A stretch of 64,000 nt of DNA from Ochotona curzoniae (GCF_017591425.1 NW_024467121.1:18860707-18924706); one strand, 5' to 3'; positions 24,264 to 35,498 are shown, counted from the first letter of the stretch. Translations and numbers: made by a program. The notes: generated by a model not told the origin, from the sequence alone.

Positions 24264-25748
24264 TAACTTAGGAGTTGTTAGTTCATCTGTAGATGTGGCC
24301 TGTGAAGGAATGCATACAAGGAATGTTAAAAGTTAATTTGTCGATTTTCTCAATGAGGCTGTCTGGCTTTATTTAAACTCTCATACTATTTGAAGAATTT
24401 CTGTAATTTTTCACACACACCTAGTTTTTATCTCCCCGAAAGTAATTAAAATGTTGTGAAGAGTAGCTCCTATGTATTACTGTCCACTAAAAAAAAAAAA
24501 AATACATCTCTTTTCAAAAGAATTTTTAAAGTTAAGTTATGGAAAGATTACTCTCCTTAAAAAAATAAAACAAAAAATCTGTCCTTTTTAGATGGAAACT
24601 GGATCAATGTTCAGGTCTTAGTATGGGAAATGATTTAGGGAATGAATTGTTCTAATAGCTTATTTTAAAAGACTCTTTCCCCATGAAAATTATATTAAGA
24701 TAATAATTCTCCAAAATAAGCAGTGGGTGTTTTTAATATTCTTTCCTGTTAATTGTAGCTTTCCCCCCCCCCGACTTAGGTGGCTCCAAAGAGTTCTTTC
24801 TGAGCACAATTACAAGATAGAATTTGAAAAAAAAATCTTGTTATATAACTTATGTCACAATAAAGGAAAGACTTTTTTTCCCTCTGGGAAAATTTGCTTA
24901 CCTTAAATGTGGAGGAAATTGTCCATAATTCCATTTCAGAGGTATTTGATGAGATACAGATGTAGACTTAAATCCAGGATGTGTTGTGTTGTGTTGTTGT
25001 AAGTCGTTGAGGCAGATTCCCTAATCTGGTTGGCTGTCTGTTTCCTTCCTTGTAAAATAAAAACACAAAATAAAAATAAACCTTCAGTTTCTTCCCTAGG
25101 TTTGCTGTTCAAAGAAAATATTGAAATAGAAATCTGATTATTTCAGTTCGCTGTGTGTTGCTCACTCTGATAAATGATCATGATTATGGGTTAAACATCT
25201 CTAATCTGAAAAATCCAACACTGAAAATACGCTCCAGAATCCAAAATTCTCGAATATTCCATAATTGTAAAATACTACACCCAAGCTCAAGTGATGGCTT
25301 TAATGAAGCCCAGCAGCGGCACATTAAAAATATTGTGTAAAATTACTTTCAGGCTGTGTGTGTAAGGTAAAACACAAGTGAGTTTCATGTTTAGACTTGG
25401 ATTCCTTTCCCGAGATATCTCGTTTGGTAGTGTGAGAATATTTCTAAATGCTGGAATCATCGAAAATCTGAAACCTTTCTGGCCACAAACATTTTGTGTT
25501 AAGGATACTCAACCTGAGGAGAAGTGAAACATTCATGAGACTAAACAAGTTAAGAATGGCCCAGATCCAAAGGGATTATAAGATATGACTCCATTACTCA
25601 AAAACCCTATCATTTTGTTGTCATGTTGGTGATTTGTTCATTTTAGAAACATCTAATCGTTTTTTAAAAACGCTTTTGTGTTTAGACAAGCAGTCATTGA
25701 AAAATGTGGGTCCATGTTCGCACATTTGAGTATGCACAGAAAGAGGCA
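24264..25748. other. AT-rich unique intron sequence
   Basis: It contains A-runs (24489-24501, 24559-24576) and a C10 run at 24763-24772. No gene. Confidence 0.55.
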
Positions 25749-25749
25749 G

Positions 25750-26072
25750 GAGGGCTCAGTGCGATAACCTAGTGGGTATATCCTTGCCTTGCATCTGCTA
25801 GAATCCCAAATGGACACTGGTCCGTGTCCCAGCTACTCCACTTCCCTTCCATCTCCCTGCTTGTGGCCTAAGAGGACAGTTGAGGACGGTCCAAAGCCTT
25901 GGGACCCTGCACCCACCCGTGGGAGACCCAGAGGACACTCCTGGCTTCAGATCAGCTCAGCTCCAGCCGTTGTGGCCATTTGGGAATGAACCAGCAGATG
26001 GAAGATCTGTTTCTTTCTCCTTCTTTCTGTAAATCTGCCTTTCCAATAAATAAAATGAATCTTTTAAAAAAG
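25750..26072 (+). mobile_element. CSINE, sense strand
   Basis: Head AGTGCGATAACCTAGTGGG, middle CCCAGCTACTCCACTTCCC, 3' end CTGCCTTTCCAATAAATAAA followed by an A-rich tail. Intermediate age. Confidence 0.9.
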
Positions 26073-26090
26073 ACATGAGGAGCTAACTTT

Positions 26091-26427
26091 ATTATTTTTT
26101 AAGATTTATTTATTTATTTTTATTGCAAAGTCAGATATACAGAGAGGAGGAGAGACAGAGAGGAAGATCCTCTGTCCGATGATTCACTCCCCAAGCGGCT
26201 GCAATGGCTGGAGCCAAGCCAATCTGAACCCAGGAGCCAGGAGCCTCCTCCAGGTCTCCTACACAGGTGCCGGGTCCAAGGCTCCAGGCCATCCCCAACT
26301 GCCCTCCCAGGCTGCAACCAGAGAGATGGATGGGAAGTGGGGCTGCCGGGACCAGAACTAGCACCCACATGGGATTCTTGCACATGCAAGGCAAAGACTT
26401 CAGCCGCCAGGCCATGGTGCTAGGCCT
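26091..26427 (-). mobile_element. CSINE, reverse strand, tail-to-tail with its neighbour
   Basis: Starts TTTTTTAAGATTTATTTATT and ends GCCATGGTGCTAGGCC. Only about 20 bases separate its poly(A) end from that of the sense copy at 25750-26072. An older reversed SINE adjoins its far side. Confidence 0.9.
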
Positions 26428-26429
26428 TG

Positions 26430-26662
26430 GACCTGACTTCAGCTGGGTAGGTCTGGATGTTCTATTCTCAGCCAGGAGCCGGGAGCTCATTTGAGGTCTC
26501 CCTCGTGGGTGGCAGGAATCCCACTACCTGAATCATCACCACTGCCCTCGAGGGCCTGCAGTAGCAGGAAGTTGGACTCAGAAGCCAACTCCAGGCATTG
26601 AACCTAGGCACTTAGAATAAGGACACTGGTGTCTTAATTGGTAGGCTGATGAATCACTCCCA
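26430..26662 (-). mobile_element. Old CSINE fragment adjoining a younger copy
   Basis: It lacks the A-rich end. GCCAGGAGCCGGGAGCTC, CCCTCGTGGGTGGCAGGAAT and GAACCTAGGCACTTAG, then a decayed head, indicate an older copy. The younger element at 26091 probably inserted in or beside it. Confidence 0.65.
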
Positions 26663-26663
26663 G

Positions 26664-27110
26664 TTTGGTATTTGTTTCCATGAAAATGTACATGACTGAG
26701 ATTGGTGGCAGGGTTTTTGAATTTGCCCATCTGTAACTGGAGTCCTGGCAAGCTCACCTGCGTAGTGATGGTGTTGTAGGAGGTTTTGGTAAGAGTTGGA
26801 AATGCAAACGTTTTCAGTGTACACAGGGGCTGCTGATGCCCAGGTGCGTTAGTACCATTCCACCAAATGGATTTCAGTGTTACCTTACTTATTTCTTTTC
26901 TACCTTGAAGATTCTGTTCCAGCATAATGGGTGTTCAAGAACCAGTGTTCAGTAGGTGACACTTTGTCTACTGCTCTGGTTTTAAGATCTGTGCCTTGCC
27001 AAGTTTGAGTATTAAAACACATTAAAACACAAGGGTACCCATGAGGCCATCACCCTGACTTCAACACTGTGTTGTTAGGTGCCAGATCTAAGTGAACATG
27101 ACAATAAAGA
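26664..27110. other. Unique intron sequence
   Basis: No feature recognised. A short ATTAAAACAC direct repeat lies near 27012-27032. Confidence 0.55.
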
Positions 27111-27111
27111 G

Positions 27112-27400
27112 AGGCACCTATGCTGTGGTGTAATAGGTGAAGCTGCCACCTGCAGCCCTGGCATCACATACCAGTCATGGCTCAAGTACTAGCTGCTGCT
27201 CCACTTCCAAAAGCTATAGAAGATGGCCCAAATATTTGGGCCTCTGTACCCACATGGGAGACCTGGAAGAAGCCCCCGGCTCCTGGCTTTGGTCTGCCCC
27301 ATCTCTGGTCATTGAGGTCATTTGGGGAATGAGCCCGTGGATGGCCAGTCTTTCTCTCTTTCTCTGTCCTTCAAATATATCAAAGAGACATTAAAAATAG
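27112..27400 (+). mobile_element. Old CSINE, sense strand
   Basis: GCCACCTGCAGCCCTGGCAT, CTGCTGCTCCACTTCC, CCCACATGGGAGACCTGGA, TCAAATATATCAAAGAGAC. Confidence 0.88.
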
Positions 27401-27401
27401 C

Positions 27402-27985
27402 AGGGAGAAAGCAGAGCAGTAAGGAAGGGCCAGGGCTATTCAGGAAAGGAACCGAGCCCTCTGGGCGTCGTCATGGTCTCCATTAGAAGGATAGGCTGCT
27501 GTTGATGAAGGAGGTGTGTTTTCTGGAGACAGCAACAGATAGTGAGGTTCGTGGAGATGCAGAAAGTGTGAAGAAAGAAGCCCTGGAACTTGACAAGTGC
27601 TGTCGTCTCTCACAATCCTCCTGCCCTGCAGAGACGGACAGACCCTGGTGGGGAATAGTCGTGGACTCGGAACTTTCCAGGGCTCCTGGTTTCCCATCAC
27701 TACCTTTGGAAATTGTCCAAGTCAGCCTCATTCTCCCAGGAAGTGTAGACAGCCACACTGTAGTCTGTTAGCGTTCTCTCCTTGCTCACAAGGAGAGACC
27801 TGGTGGATGCAGACTTGCCACTTAGGGTGTTAGAGTTGGAGTGGAGTCAAGTTCCAGGTCTAAAGTCGCATCATTAGTGGGAGAGAGAAGGTTAGGATTC
27901 TGAGCAAGCAATCATTGCACTTAATGCTGCTCAACTCAAGAATTCATGTGGTAGAAAAAACGGCCTTGACTTTTTATAGAGATGA
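27402..27985. other. Unique intron sequence
   Basis: Open frames of 78-91 codons overlap on both strands here, none with a recognisable domain. Confidence 0.5.
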
Positions 27986-27987
27986 GT

Positions 27988-28342
27988 TTATTTTTTTTAA
28001 AGATTTAAAAGATTTCTTTCTCTTTTTTCTTTTTGTCTCTGTCTCTCTCCTTCCTTCCTCCCTCCCTTCCACTATCCCTTCCTCCATCCCTTTCTTCCTT
28101 CGTTCCTATCAAGAGAGATGGGGAGAGATAGAGGTCTTCCGTCTGTTGGCTTATTCCCTAGGTGGCCTACAATAGCAGAGACTGGTCCAAGCCGAAACCT
28201 GAAGCCCAAAACTCCACCTGAATTCCTCACATAGGTGTCATCTGCTGCTTTCCCAGCTGCATTAACAGAAAGCTGGAGTGGAGGTAGAGCAGCCGGGGCT
28301 CAAACTGGCACTTAACACACCATGCCCCGACATTGGCCCCAT
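27988..28342 (-). mobile_element. Old CSINE with expanded CT tract
   Basis: TTTTTTTAAAGATTTAAAAG, then about 90 bases of pyrimidine-rich expansion (28015-28105), then GTCTTCCGTCTGTTGGCTTA and GAGCAGCCGGGGCTCAAACT. Confidence 0.8.
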
Positions 28343-28344
28343 GA

Positions 28345-30035
28345 GCTGGGATGTTTCCACTTGGTCATTGCATCTCTCATTTCCTTCAGCATACAGTCCA
28401 CAGGTGAACTTGGCAAGGAAGCCTCCCACAGCCTATCCGCCATGCCTCTGGGTCTTAGCAGATGCTAGCCCCTCTCTCTGATGTGCTCCCTTTTTTGTCT
28501 TTCAACGCTGGGCACCTTGCCAATATGCCCGAGTGCTTGGGGCAGAGAAAGACCTTGGAGCAGGTCCCGTGCTTCCCTAGTCCTGGCTACTGGCAGGACA
28601 TGGTCATGCTGTCTCAGCACGCTTGCATCCCCATCCATCTTCCCACATTTTCTGGGCACCCACCTGGCTTTGGCCGCTGCACTGTTTATCTTCAAACCCT
28701 CACTGCTTAGGTTCATGGCTGGCACTTGTGTTTACTCTTGTGATGTTTTATGCAGTCTGGATCTGCAGGTTTTATGTAAGCGATGTGCTAGCATGCCACG
28801 AGCCTGCGAGCCTGCTCTGGGGGGAACTCTGTGAACTTCGAGACAGGGTGCAGCAGTAACAGGAAAAGGTTGTGCTCTTCTCTGCCCTTCTCCCGCTCTC
28901 TCCACCTGCTTCCAGCCTCCTGTGGACCTTGATATCTCGTGCTGTCTGAGCTCTCACTTACTGGGCAGAGGTTCTGTGTGTGTATTTGCCATCAGTAATG
29001 TTACATCTGCAGAGCTTAAGTGCACCAGCAACATCATGCTTCATCTTGAAGGATTACCAACTCCCCACTCCCCCCACCAGAAACAACAACAACAACAAAT
29101 CAACCCAGAAACTAAGATAAATGCAGAAACTGCCTTCTGCCTCCTCACCCTGTCCCTGGATGCTTCATCTTCATGGATAGGAAATGCTAAGGCCCTGTAA
29201 AGGGCACTGAGCCTGGCCCTGCCGAGTCCACCACAGGCAGGAATCATAATTTTAACAAGAAAAATTCTATACAGGCTAGTTTTTAAATCATTTTGTGTGG
29301 CCAGTAAATGAGGTTCAAAATATACAAGTGCCCTCCATCTCCACCCCCCCCCACCCCCCGTAGCTCTGTGTCTATCAGAAAGATCCTTGCTCAGTGAGAG
29401 CTGCTTCTGCTCTCCGCCCCAGCGGCGGGGGTAGGGGGTGCTTCCTGAGTTACCCTCTAACACCTCCTCTGATTTTGCAGACCATGGGCAGGGATGGCAG
29501 CCCCTGATTCGGGCTTTAGTGTGCTTTTCAGGAGGTGTACTGCGCATCACACCTTCTTCTGCCCTGCTTTCTGCCTATCCTCTCTGCAAAGGCACTTGGC
29601 ATCCTTGCCCTGATGTAAGTCACTCTGCTGGATCTGCGCCTGCGGCATGCACGGAACAGCAGCGTCAGCACTGCAGATCCGACGGCTGGGGACTGTAGCC
29701 TGGGCCTGCGGAGACTTGGCCAACGGGGACGTCCAAGTGCAGACGGATGTGGCTGTGTATAGCTGGCTCCTCACCTCCCCTGGCTGCCTTGCCGGCTGCT
29801 TGCTCAACTGCCTTTTGAAAAATTTTAATTTTACTCTAAAGTGGCCAAAGATTTGGGTAGAGGAAGCACATAATTACATTTTAAAATAATTTTCCCCTTT
29901 GATTTTGCAAATACATTAAGACTCATACTCTTCACTAGATAAAATAGGAATGAGACTTTTTTATTCCACTTCTGAGCTGTTTCTTGTACTAGTTACTGGT
30001 TGTTTCTCTGCTGTCTTTTTTTTTATTATTATTTT
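28345..30035. other. Unique intron sequence, relatively GC-rich
   Basis: The reverse frame 29041-29550 (169 codons) is the longest in the window, is low in domain content and crosses C-rich DNA (29339-29359). 29600-29760 has more CpG than the surroundings and is noted as a possible regulatory patch. Confidence 0.45.
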
Positions 30036-30041
30036 CCTGTT

Positions 30042-30478
30042 TGTGGGGTCTGCCCCACAGATTCTTTTAGTACCCTGTTGCCGGAGGGGATGAGCCTGCT
30101 GCCCGCCACCCAGCCTCCAGGCCCCACGAGAGACAAACAGACGGACAGGGGTTCTGTCTAAGCAGTTCCGATTTATTAGGGAAATTCAATTTCTTATATA
30201 GGGTGAGGGATAGCTTCAGACCAGGAATTTCAGGAATTCCAGAAGGGGCGAAACTAGGAGCCAATTACTAGGAGCATGACTGCGGAAGCCACCTCCCATA
30301 GGCCAGGGGTAGGTGAGCGGGCTGGCCCTGGTCAATCAGTATTTCCTTGGAGCTCCCTGACTCCTGCCCTGGTTCACGTCCAGGGCTCTGTCCTTGGCCG
30401 CCATCTTGCCCGCCAGTGACCTGGACTGTTAGTCGCCATCTTGTTGACTTAGTGACCTCTTTGCCCCAGAGCCCCACA
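30042..30478 (-). mobile_element. Solo LTR of a class II (ERVK/betaretrovirus-like) endogenous retrovirus
   Basis: 437 bases bounded by TGTGGGG and CCCCACA, with a perfect 6 bp duplication CCTGTT at 30036-30041 and 30479-30484. Six-base duplications are characteristic of class II ERVs. Read on the reverse strand it has a TATATAA box (30194-30200) and, about 25 bases downstream, an AATAAA signal (complement at 30172-30177), giving a U3-R-U5 layout with a very short R. No primer-binding site or coding sequence adjoins it, so it is a recombined solo LTR. The intact duplication suggests a fairly recent insertion. Confidence 0.88.
30397..30443 (-). promoter_or_regulatory. Two YY1-like sites in the solo LTR
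   Basis: GCCGCCATCTTG at 30397-30408 and GTCGCCATCTTG at 30432-30443 (CAAGATGGCGGC and CAAGATGGCGAC on the LTR sense strand) match the YY1 consensus. They lie in the U3 part, 35 bases apart. Binding is inferred from motif only. Confidence 0.5.
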
Positions 30479-30484
30479 CCTGTT

Positions 30485-30787
30485 TCGTTTACTAGCCAAA
30501 GATTCTTAAACTAAATTCATACATAGAACCCCATTAATAGAAACAGGTAAGAAATATGATATTTTCTGTGGAAAGCTGTCCCTTTCAGTTTCAGATGTCT
30601 ATATTATAAATGTCTATATTATAAATGTTAACAGTGAAAATGTAAATTGGGAAGTTGGTAGTCTCCACTGCTACCTGGACTGGGTGCACCTGTGCAGGTT
30701 GCAATTGTTTCCATGTTCTAATGTGTTTATTGATAACTTGGAGGATTTGGTAGAGAATCAGATAGTGAAACAATGGTTGCAAATGAG
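30485..30787. other. AT-rich unique intron sequence
   Basis: It contains a tandem pair of TGTCTATATTATAAA near 30596-30626. Nothing else. Confidence 0.55.
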
Positions 30788-31110
30788 CTTAGGGACCTTT
30801 TACAGTAACATGGCAGGTTAATTCTCTGCCCGGTGCACTGATATCCCATTTGGGTGCTGGTCAGTGTCCTGACTGCTCCATTCTGATCCAGCTTCCTGTT
30901 TATGACTTGGGGAAACAGCAGAGGACGGCCTAAGGCTTTGGGCCCCTGCACCCCTGGGGGAGAGACACAGCGGAAGCTCCTGGTTTAAAATCAGCTCAGC
31001 TACAGCCCTTGCAATCATTTGGAATGTGAACCAGCAGATAAAAGATCTCTCTCTTTCTCCCTCTCCCTCCCTCCCCACTTCTCTTTCTCCAACTCTTTCG
31101 AGTAAGAACA
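30788..31110 (+). mobile_element. CSINE, sense strand
   Basis: CTGCCCGGTGCACTGATATC, CATTCTGATCCAGCTTCCTG, GGGCCCCTGCACCCCTGGGG and a CT-rich end (31046-31090). Confidence 0.88.
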
Positions 31111-31111
31111 G

Positions 31112-31670
31112 AGAAAAGAAAATGAGCTTAATGCAAGAAAGCCCTGAGTCCTACAAGCTGTGGGGCTGCAGGGAAACATCTTCATGCCTGGCACTGAAAA
31201 GGGAGAGTTGCCTAAAATGTGTCTGGCTTGTGCATCACCTCAGCCTGGCCCGGCCTCTCCTGTGCCCATGCATGAGGACGTGGCTTCTGCCTGGACACAG
31301 CAGCTGCTCTGCTGCAATGCAAGGTCAGGTCAGCGACTGCCACTCTTCCCTGCCTGGCTGCCCGGATCATTGCCAGGGAAGTGACATTCCATCTGCCAGG
31401 TTTCTTGACTCCTCATCTAACAGGATGCACTCCCAATTCCCTCCTAAACTCTGGTTGAGGAACCATTAGTTGTTTAGTCACAACCCATTGGTAGTGTCCT
31501 GAACATTTGCATACAGCCCTGCAGAGGTCTCTTAAGGGTTGGCATCTGTTGGATAACCACATCTTTTATGGGCATGATAAAACTGTCAACTCAGATCGGC
31601 CCCAGCAATTCACATCTACCTATCATGCAACTGGGATTTGGAGAGAGGAAATGTATAATATACACCACCT
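31112..31670. other. Unique intron sequence
   Basis: The 147-codon forward frame 31026-31469 starts inside the SINE and shows no domain. Confidence 0.5.
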
Positions 31671-31671
31671 T

Positions 31672-31940
31672 GAGTTCATTCATTTTATTTATTTGAGACA
31701 GGGGTAAAGGTGATACAAAAGCAAAGCTGCTTCACTCTCCGTCTGCCCAGATGCCTATGTTAGCTGCGCCAGGCTGAAGCCAGAGCGCTGAGCTCAGTCC
31801 GGGTCTCCCGTGTGATGGCCGACCAACTGCTTGAGCCTTCAGTGCTGCCTCCTGGGGCGCACATTAGCAAGAAGCTGAAATCAGCAGCAGAGCTGGGACT
31901 GGAAACCAGGCACTGTGACAGGATGTGGGAATGTCCTAAG
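31672..31940 (-). mobile_element. Old CSINE
   Basis: TTCATTTTATTTATTTGAGA, CCAGGCTGAAGCCAGAGCG and GCTGGGACTGGAAACCAGGC. Diverged. Confidence 0.8.
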
Positions 31941-31957
31941 TGACTTCTCTCTCTCTT

Positions 31958-32268
31958 TTTTTTTTCAAGATTTTATTTATTTTTGTTAAAGTAAAAGGCA
32001 GGTTTAAGAGAGAAGGAGAGATTAGAGAAACATCTACCTGCTGATTCACTCCCCATATGGTTCAGCTGATCTGAAACCAGGAACTGATTTTAGGTCTCCC
32101 GCGTGGGTACAGGGTCCCAAGGCTTTGGGACCATCTTCTACTGCTTTCCCAGGCCACAAGCAGGGAGCTGGATTGTAAGTGGAGCAGCCAGGACACAAAC
32201 CAGAGCCCATATGGGATGCTGGCATTTGCAGGTGGAGGACTAGCCAGTTGAGCCATCACACCAGCCCC
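31958..32268 (-). mobile_element. CSINE with imperfect target duplication
   Basis: TTTTTTTCAAGATTTTATTT on the left, GAGCCATCACACCAGCCCC at the head. CTAAGTGACTTCT (left) and CTAAGTGGTTTCT (right) look like a decayed duplication. Confidence 0.88.
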
Positions 32269-32269
32269 C

Positions 32270-32745
32270 TAAGTGGTTTCTTAATTGCTAGATTGAATAC
32301 CTTCCTCAGCTCATTCCTTAAAATATGTTATCAACAAAGTGATGAAGAAACGTGCTCTGATTTTCTCAAGGAAGACTGTGGAGTTGCCCTTCTTACACAC
32401 TCTGATGGAAATGATACAAAATAAGACACTGCATTAAGAAACACACACACAACCAACCACAAACATGCTTGTGAATTCCTAACAGGGAAGTGCTTGAACG
32501 GTGTGTTCTTGCATGCAAATGTGCCTGATTTTTTGAGGACTAAGGCTGACCTGAACACGCTGTGACAGCCTTAATTACTGATGTACCAAGGCTCTGCACC
32601 AGGACCTCTAAACCCGGACACTTCGCTAGAACATCGAAGAACGTTTTCCAACATGAGCTCAAACCCTCTAATGCTGAGGGGGAACTGATAGGATGCTGTC
32701 ATTTCAAGCGGACTTACTTCTTTTTCTGCTCTTATTACTCTTTTT
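32270..32745. other. Unique intron sequence
   Basis: No gene or repeat recognised. Confidence 0.55.
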
Positions 32746-32747
32746 AC

Positions 32748-33012
32748 TTCATTAAAAATATTTTATTTATTTAAACAGCACAGTTAAACAGAGGGGCCAA
32801 GACAGGCTAAACCCAGGAACCAGGAGCTTCATCTGCATCTCCTTTGTGGATGACAGAGCAGACGCACTTGGGCCATCCTCCTGTGCCTTCCCAGGAACAA
32901 AATCAGCAGGGAGCTGAAATAGGAAGGGAAGTGCCAGGACTCGAACTGCCCCCATATGGGATACCAGAGTTGCAGGCAGTGGCCTTATAATTGCTGCACC
33001 ACTCCCCATGCC
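32748..33012 (-). mobile_element. Old, internally deleted CSINE
   Basis: AAAAATATTTTATTTATTTA leads almost directly to GGCTAAACCCAGGAACCAGG, so the usual purine-rich and GATTCACTCCCCAA segments are missing. The head GTTGCAGGCAGTGGCCTTA is present. Confidence 0.75.
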
Positions 33013-34235
33013 ACCCCCATTTTTTTCCTTCTGCAGTGTTTGCAGTGTGCGTTCTAACTAAGTGCTAACATCTTCCAGCAGCCCTGGGTTCCCCGCTTCT
33101 GTTACCGTGTGGCTGTGCCTCAGGGCCAGCCATTCAGGCAGGGACCTGTTGGATCAACCTAGTTGCATGATTGTGTGTCCAGTAGGACACTGCAGGAGAA
33201 TGTACAGGACGTCAAGAGGTAGAAAAGACAAGGAGCACTGCATCTTCTCCCAAGATTCCAGTGCAGTTTGAGTCTCATGTCACTTAGGTTCATGTCAGTG
33301 CAAGGAGTCAGAGCTCAAAGCCTTAATGAAGCTTCCCGGATCCAAGCCTAGTCGCTTCAGTGTGGGCAAGGAACTTCAGTGGTGAAGCCACAGGGAGCTG
33401 CTTGGGCGGCCATGTTCCACTTGTGCCAGGGCACTACATGGGAAAATGGAATTAGAAGTGTGTTTCTTTCTTTCTTTTTGGAATGCAAAAAAATGTTTTT
33501 GTAATCCATGCCTAGTTTTTTCCTCTCTCCCTCCCTCTTTCCCTCCCTCCCTCCCTCCCTTCCTTCCTTGTCTTCCTTCCCTTCCTCCCTGTCTCCCTCT
33601 CCCTCTCTTTCTTTCTTATGCATTGCTGTCATCAGCAGTGTCGCATACAGGATGGCTTTCTGAACTCACATTGTAAGCTTTCATAGTGCATCTGAACTTG
33701 AACCTTTGGCCTTCTGAGATTTTTCCCCTGGTAAGATGTCTTTTGAGGCTGTGTTCTTCCATCCCAGAAGCCTGTGAATCTAGCTGATAGAGTTCCTCTG
33801 TGCTCTAAGGCAGAAAAAGAGCATGGTGTTCTCAGGATGCCAGGTGTCTGTTCTCATGTTAATTCATCTAGGGAGAGACGTGCTGCCATCAACAATATCC
33901 CCCACACAGCCAAAGAAGGAAATGACAACATTTCCCTAAATGTGTTCGTGGTTCAAAGCCTTGCTCAGAAGTAGCAGAAGCTAATTTATTGGTTATAATG
34001 GATATTTGTTAATTTTTTTCATTCTCTTTTCATGAGAAGAGTGACTTGTTTTCTATATAACCCGAAACCTTTATCATGAATGTGGAAATAAATATATCAG
34101 TTATATTTATTTATTACCTAATGTTAGACTTCTCATAAAGTAAATATATGCAGCCAAGATAAATTTAAAGTGGACTCTAAAAGTGTGGAATCCCCAGGCA
34201 TTGAGAAGCGAATCCTTCTTCAGTCATGTAACCAT
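33013..34235. other. Unique intron sequence with a CT-rich tract
   Basis: 33519-33618 is almost pure pyrimidine (tandem TCCC/TTCC units). The remainder is ordinary. Confidence 0.5.
33519..33618. repeat. Polypyrimidine low-complexity tract
   Basis: About 100 bases of C/T, mostly CCTC and CTTC units, with a few non-pyrimidines. Such tracts can form triplex (H-)DNA. Confidence 0.85.
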
Positions 34236-34320
34236 CGGACAGTGCTTCTCAAATTTTGCGACTGCACGTTAGAATCACTTGGGAGGGTTAAATAAATCCT
34301 CAAGCTTAGAAAGGATTCCA
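34236..34320 (+). mobile_element. MER5A-like DNA transposon fragment
   Basis: CAGTGCTTCTCAAATTTTGC, then GTTAGAATCACTTGGGAGGG and TTAAATAAATCC match the 5' end of the hAT-Charlie MER5A family. Confidence 0.65.
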
Positions 34321-34371
34321 GGCCAAAAGAACTGTGAACACAGGTGTGAGTAGTTTAAAACTCTCCTGGGT

Positions 34372-34645
34372 AATTTTTCAAAATTTTTTAAAATTTGGGA
34401 GAGGGAGATGAGAAGGTGCTTGGTTACTATGTTCTTGTCCACTAGTTCATTCCCCAGATGCTTGCAGCAGAAGGCTGGTCTAGGGCGGAAGCCCATGTGT
34501 CCATGTCAGTGTTAGAAATCCAGCCACTAGAGCTGTCCCCACGGCCCCAGGGGCCAGCAGTGGAGCCAGCTGTTGATCTTAGCCTCCTAAGTGCGTGACA
34601 CAGGCATCTTAACTGTTAAGGCAACTGCCACTCTGCCCTCATCTG
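34372..34645 (-). mobile_element. Old CSINE-like element
   Basis: AATTTGGGAGAGGGAGATG, TAGTTCATTCCCCAGATGC and CATCTTAACTGTTAAGGCAA fit a diverged reversed CSINE. Confidence 0.65.
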
Positions 34646-34649
34646 CCTT

Positions 34650-35150
34650 CATGTAGCCACTCTTGAGACAGTGAGACCTTGAACCAGGGACTGGGGAGGG
34701 AGAGCACAGGAGTAGGAAAAAAATATTCTGCTCCTCTAGCCTTCTGATTCATATATGTAAGCAGGCCAGAGTTCATTGTTCATTCATTCATGCTGTCCCA
34801 AGCATTCATTGGCATATGCCACACACTGAATTGAACCTAAGTTATTTTTCCTTTGAACTAAAGACAGCATGGATCTTACGGAACTAATCCAGACACGAGC
34901 TAGTCTCTTGGACATTTTACTTTGTTGCTGCATGGTGCTGTGGAGAGGGAAATGCAGGCCATTTCCGTGTGAATGGCTCTGTCTCAGGATGTCTAATCTG
35001 TGTCTGACTGGAAGATGTGCTCATGCAGAAGAAGAGCCTGTGGAGGCTTGAGCTGTTGGGACCAAGATTTTTGTGTAGCAAGGACTAGTCCAGAGAACAT
35101 TCAATGTTGGCTTAGAACCAGACCTTGTGGGTCTCATATATCCCTTAATG
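34650..35150. other. Unique intron sequence
   Basis: No feature recognised. Confidence 0.55.
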
Positions 35151-35154
35151 CACT

Positions 35155-35312
35155 CGGCCCTGTTCTAATTTGAGTTGCATTGATTGTTGGAGTTGGGGAG
35201 GACCTTGGAGAGTATCCTGTCTGGATGGTTCATTTGTAGATGAAGAAACCAAGACCTCGGAGAGTAATGTGACCAGAATATAGTCACCTAGGGACAGAGC
35301 TAACATACTGAC
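35155..35312 (-). mobile_element. MIR remnant
   Basis: GGGGAGGACCTTGGAGAGTA, TTGTAGATGAAGAAACCAAG and GACAGAGCTAACATACTGAC fit a reversed MIR-type element. Confidence 0.6.
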
Positions 35313-35498
35313 AGCCCTCTGTGGTACCATCAGAAGTGCTCACTGTTTCCCTGCATTGGAGCATTGGGGTGCCCTCCGCCTGTGTACCCACAGTATGCTA
35401 AGGATGGTTGATCCTCCTGAAAAAATATGGTTAGCTGTACCAAAGAGTTTTTTTTTTAATGGTTGGTTTGTTTTTAAAATTCAAAACAATTCCCATTT

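Noticed and set aside
29041..29550. 169-codon reverse-strand frame, the longest in the window
   Set aside because: No recognisable domain, compositionally biased by C-rich DNA, and no splice or promoter context; consistent with chance in a GC-richer patch.
30042..30478. Possible full provirus around the LTR
   Set aside because: The 6 bp duplications abut this single LTR, and no gag, pol, env or second LTR is near, so it is solo. The protease relic at 59.4 kb is 29 kb away and not shown to be connected.
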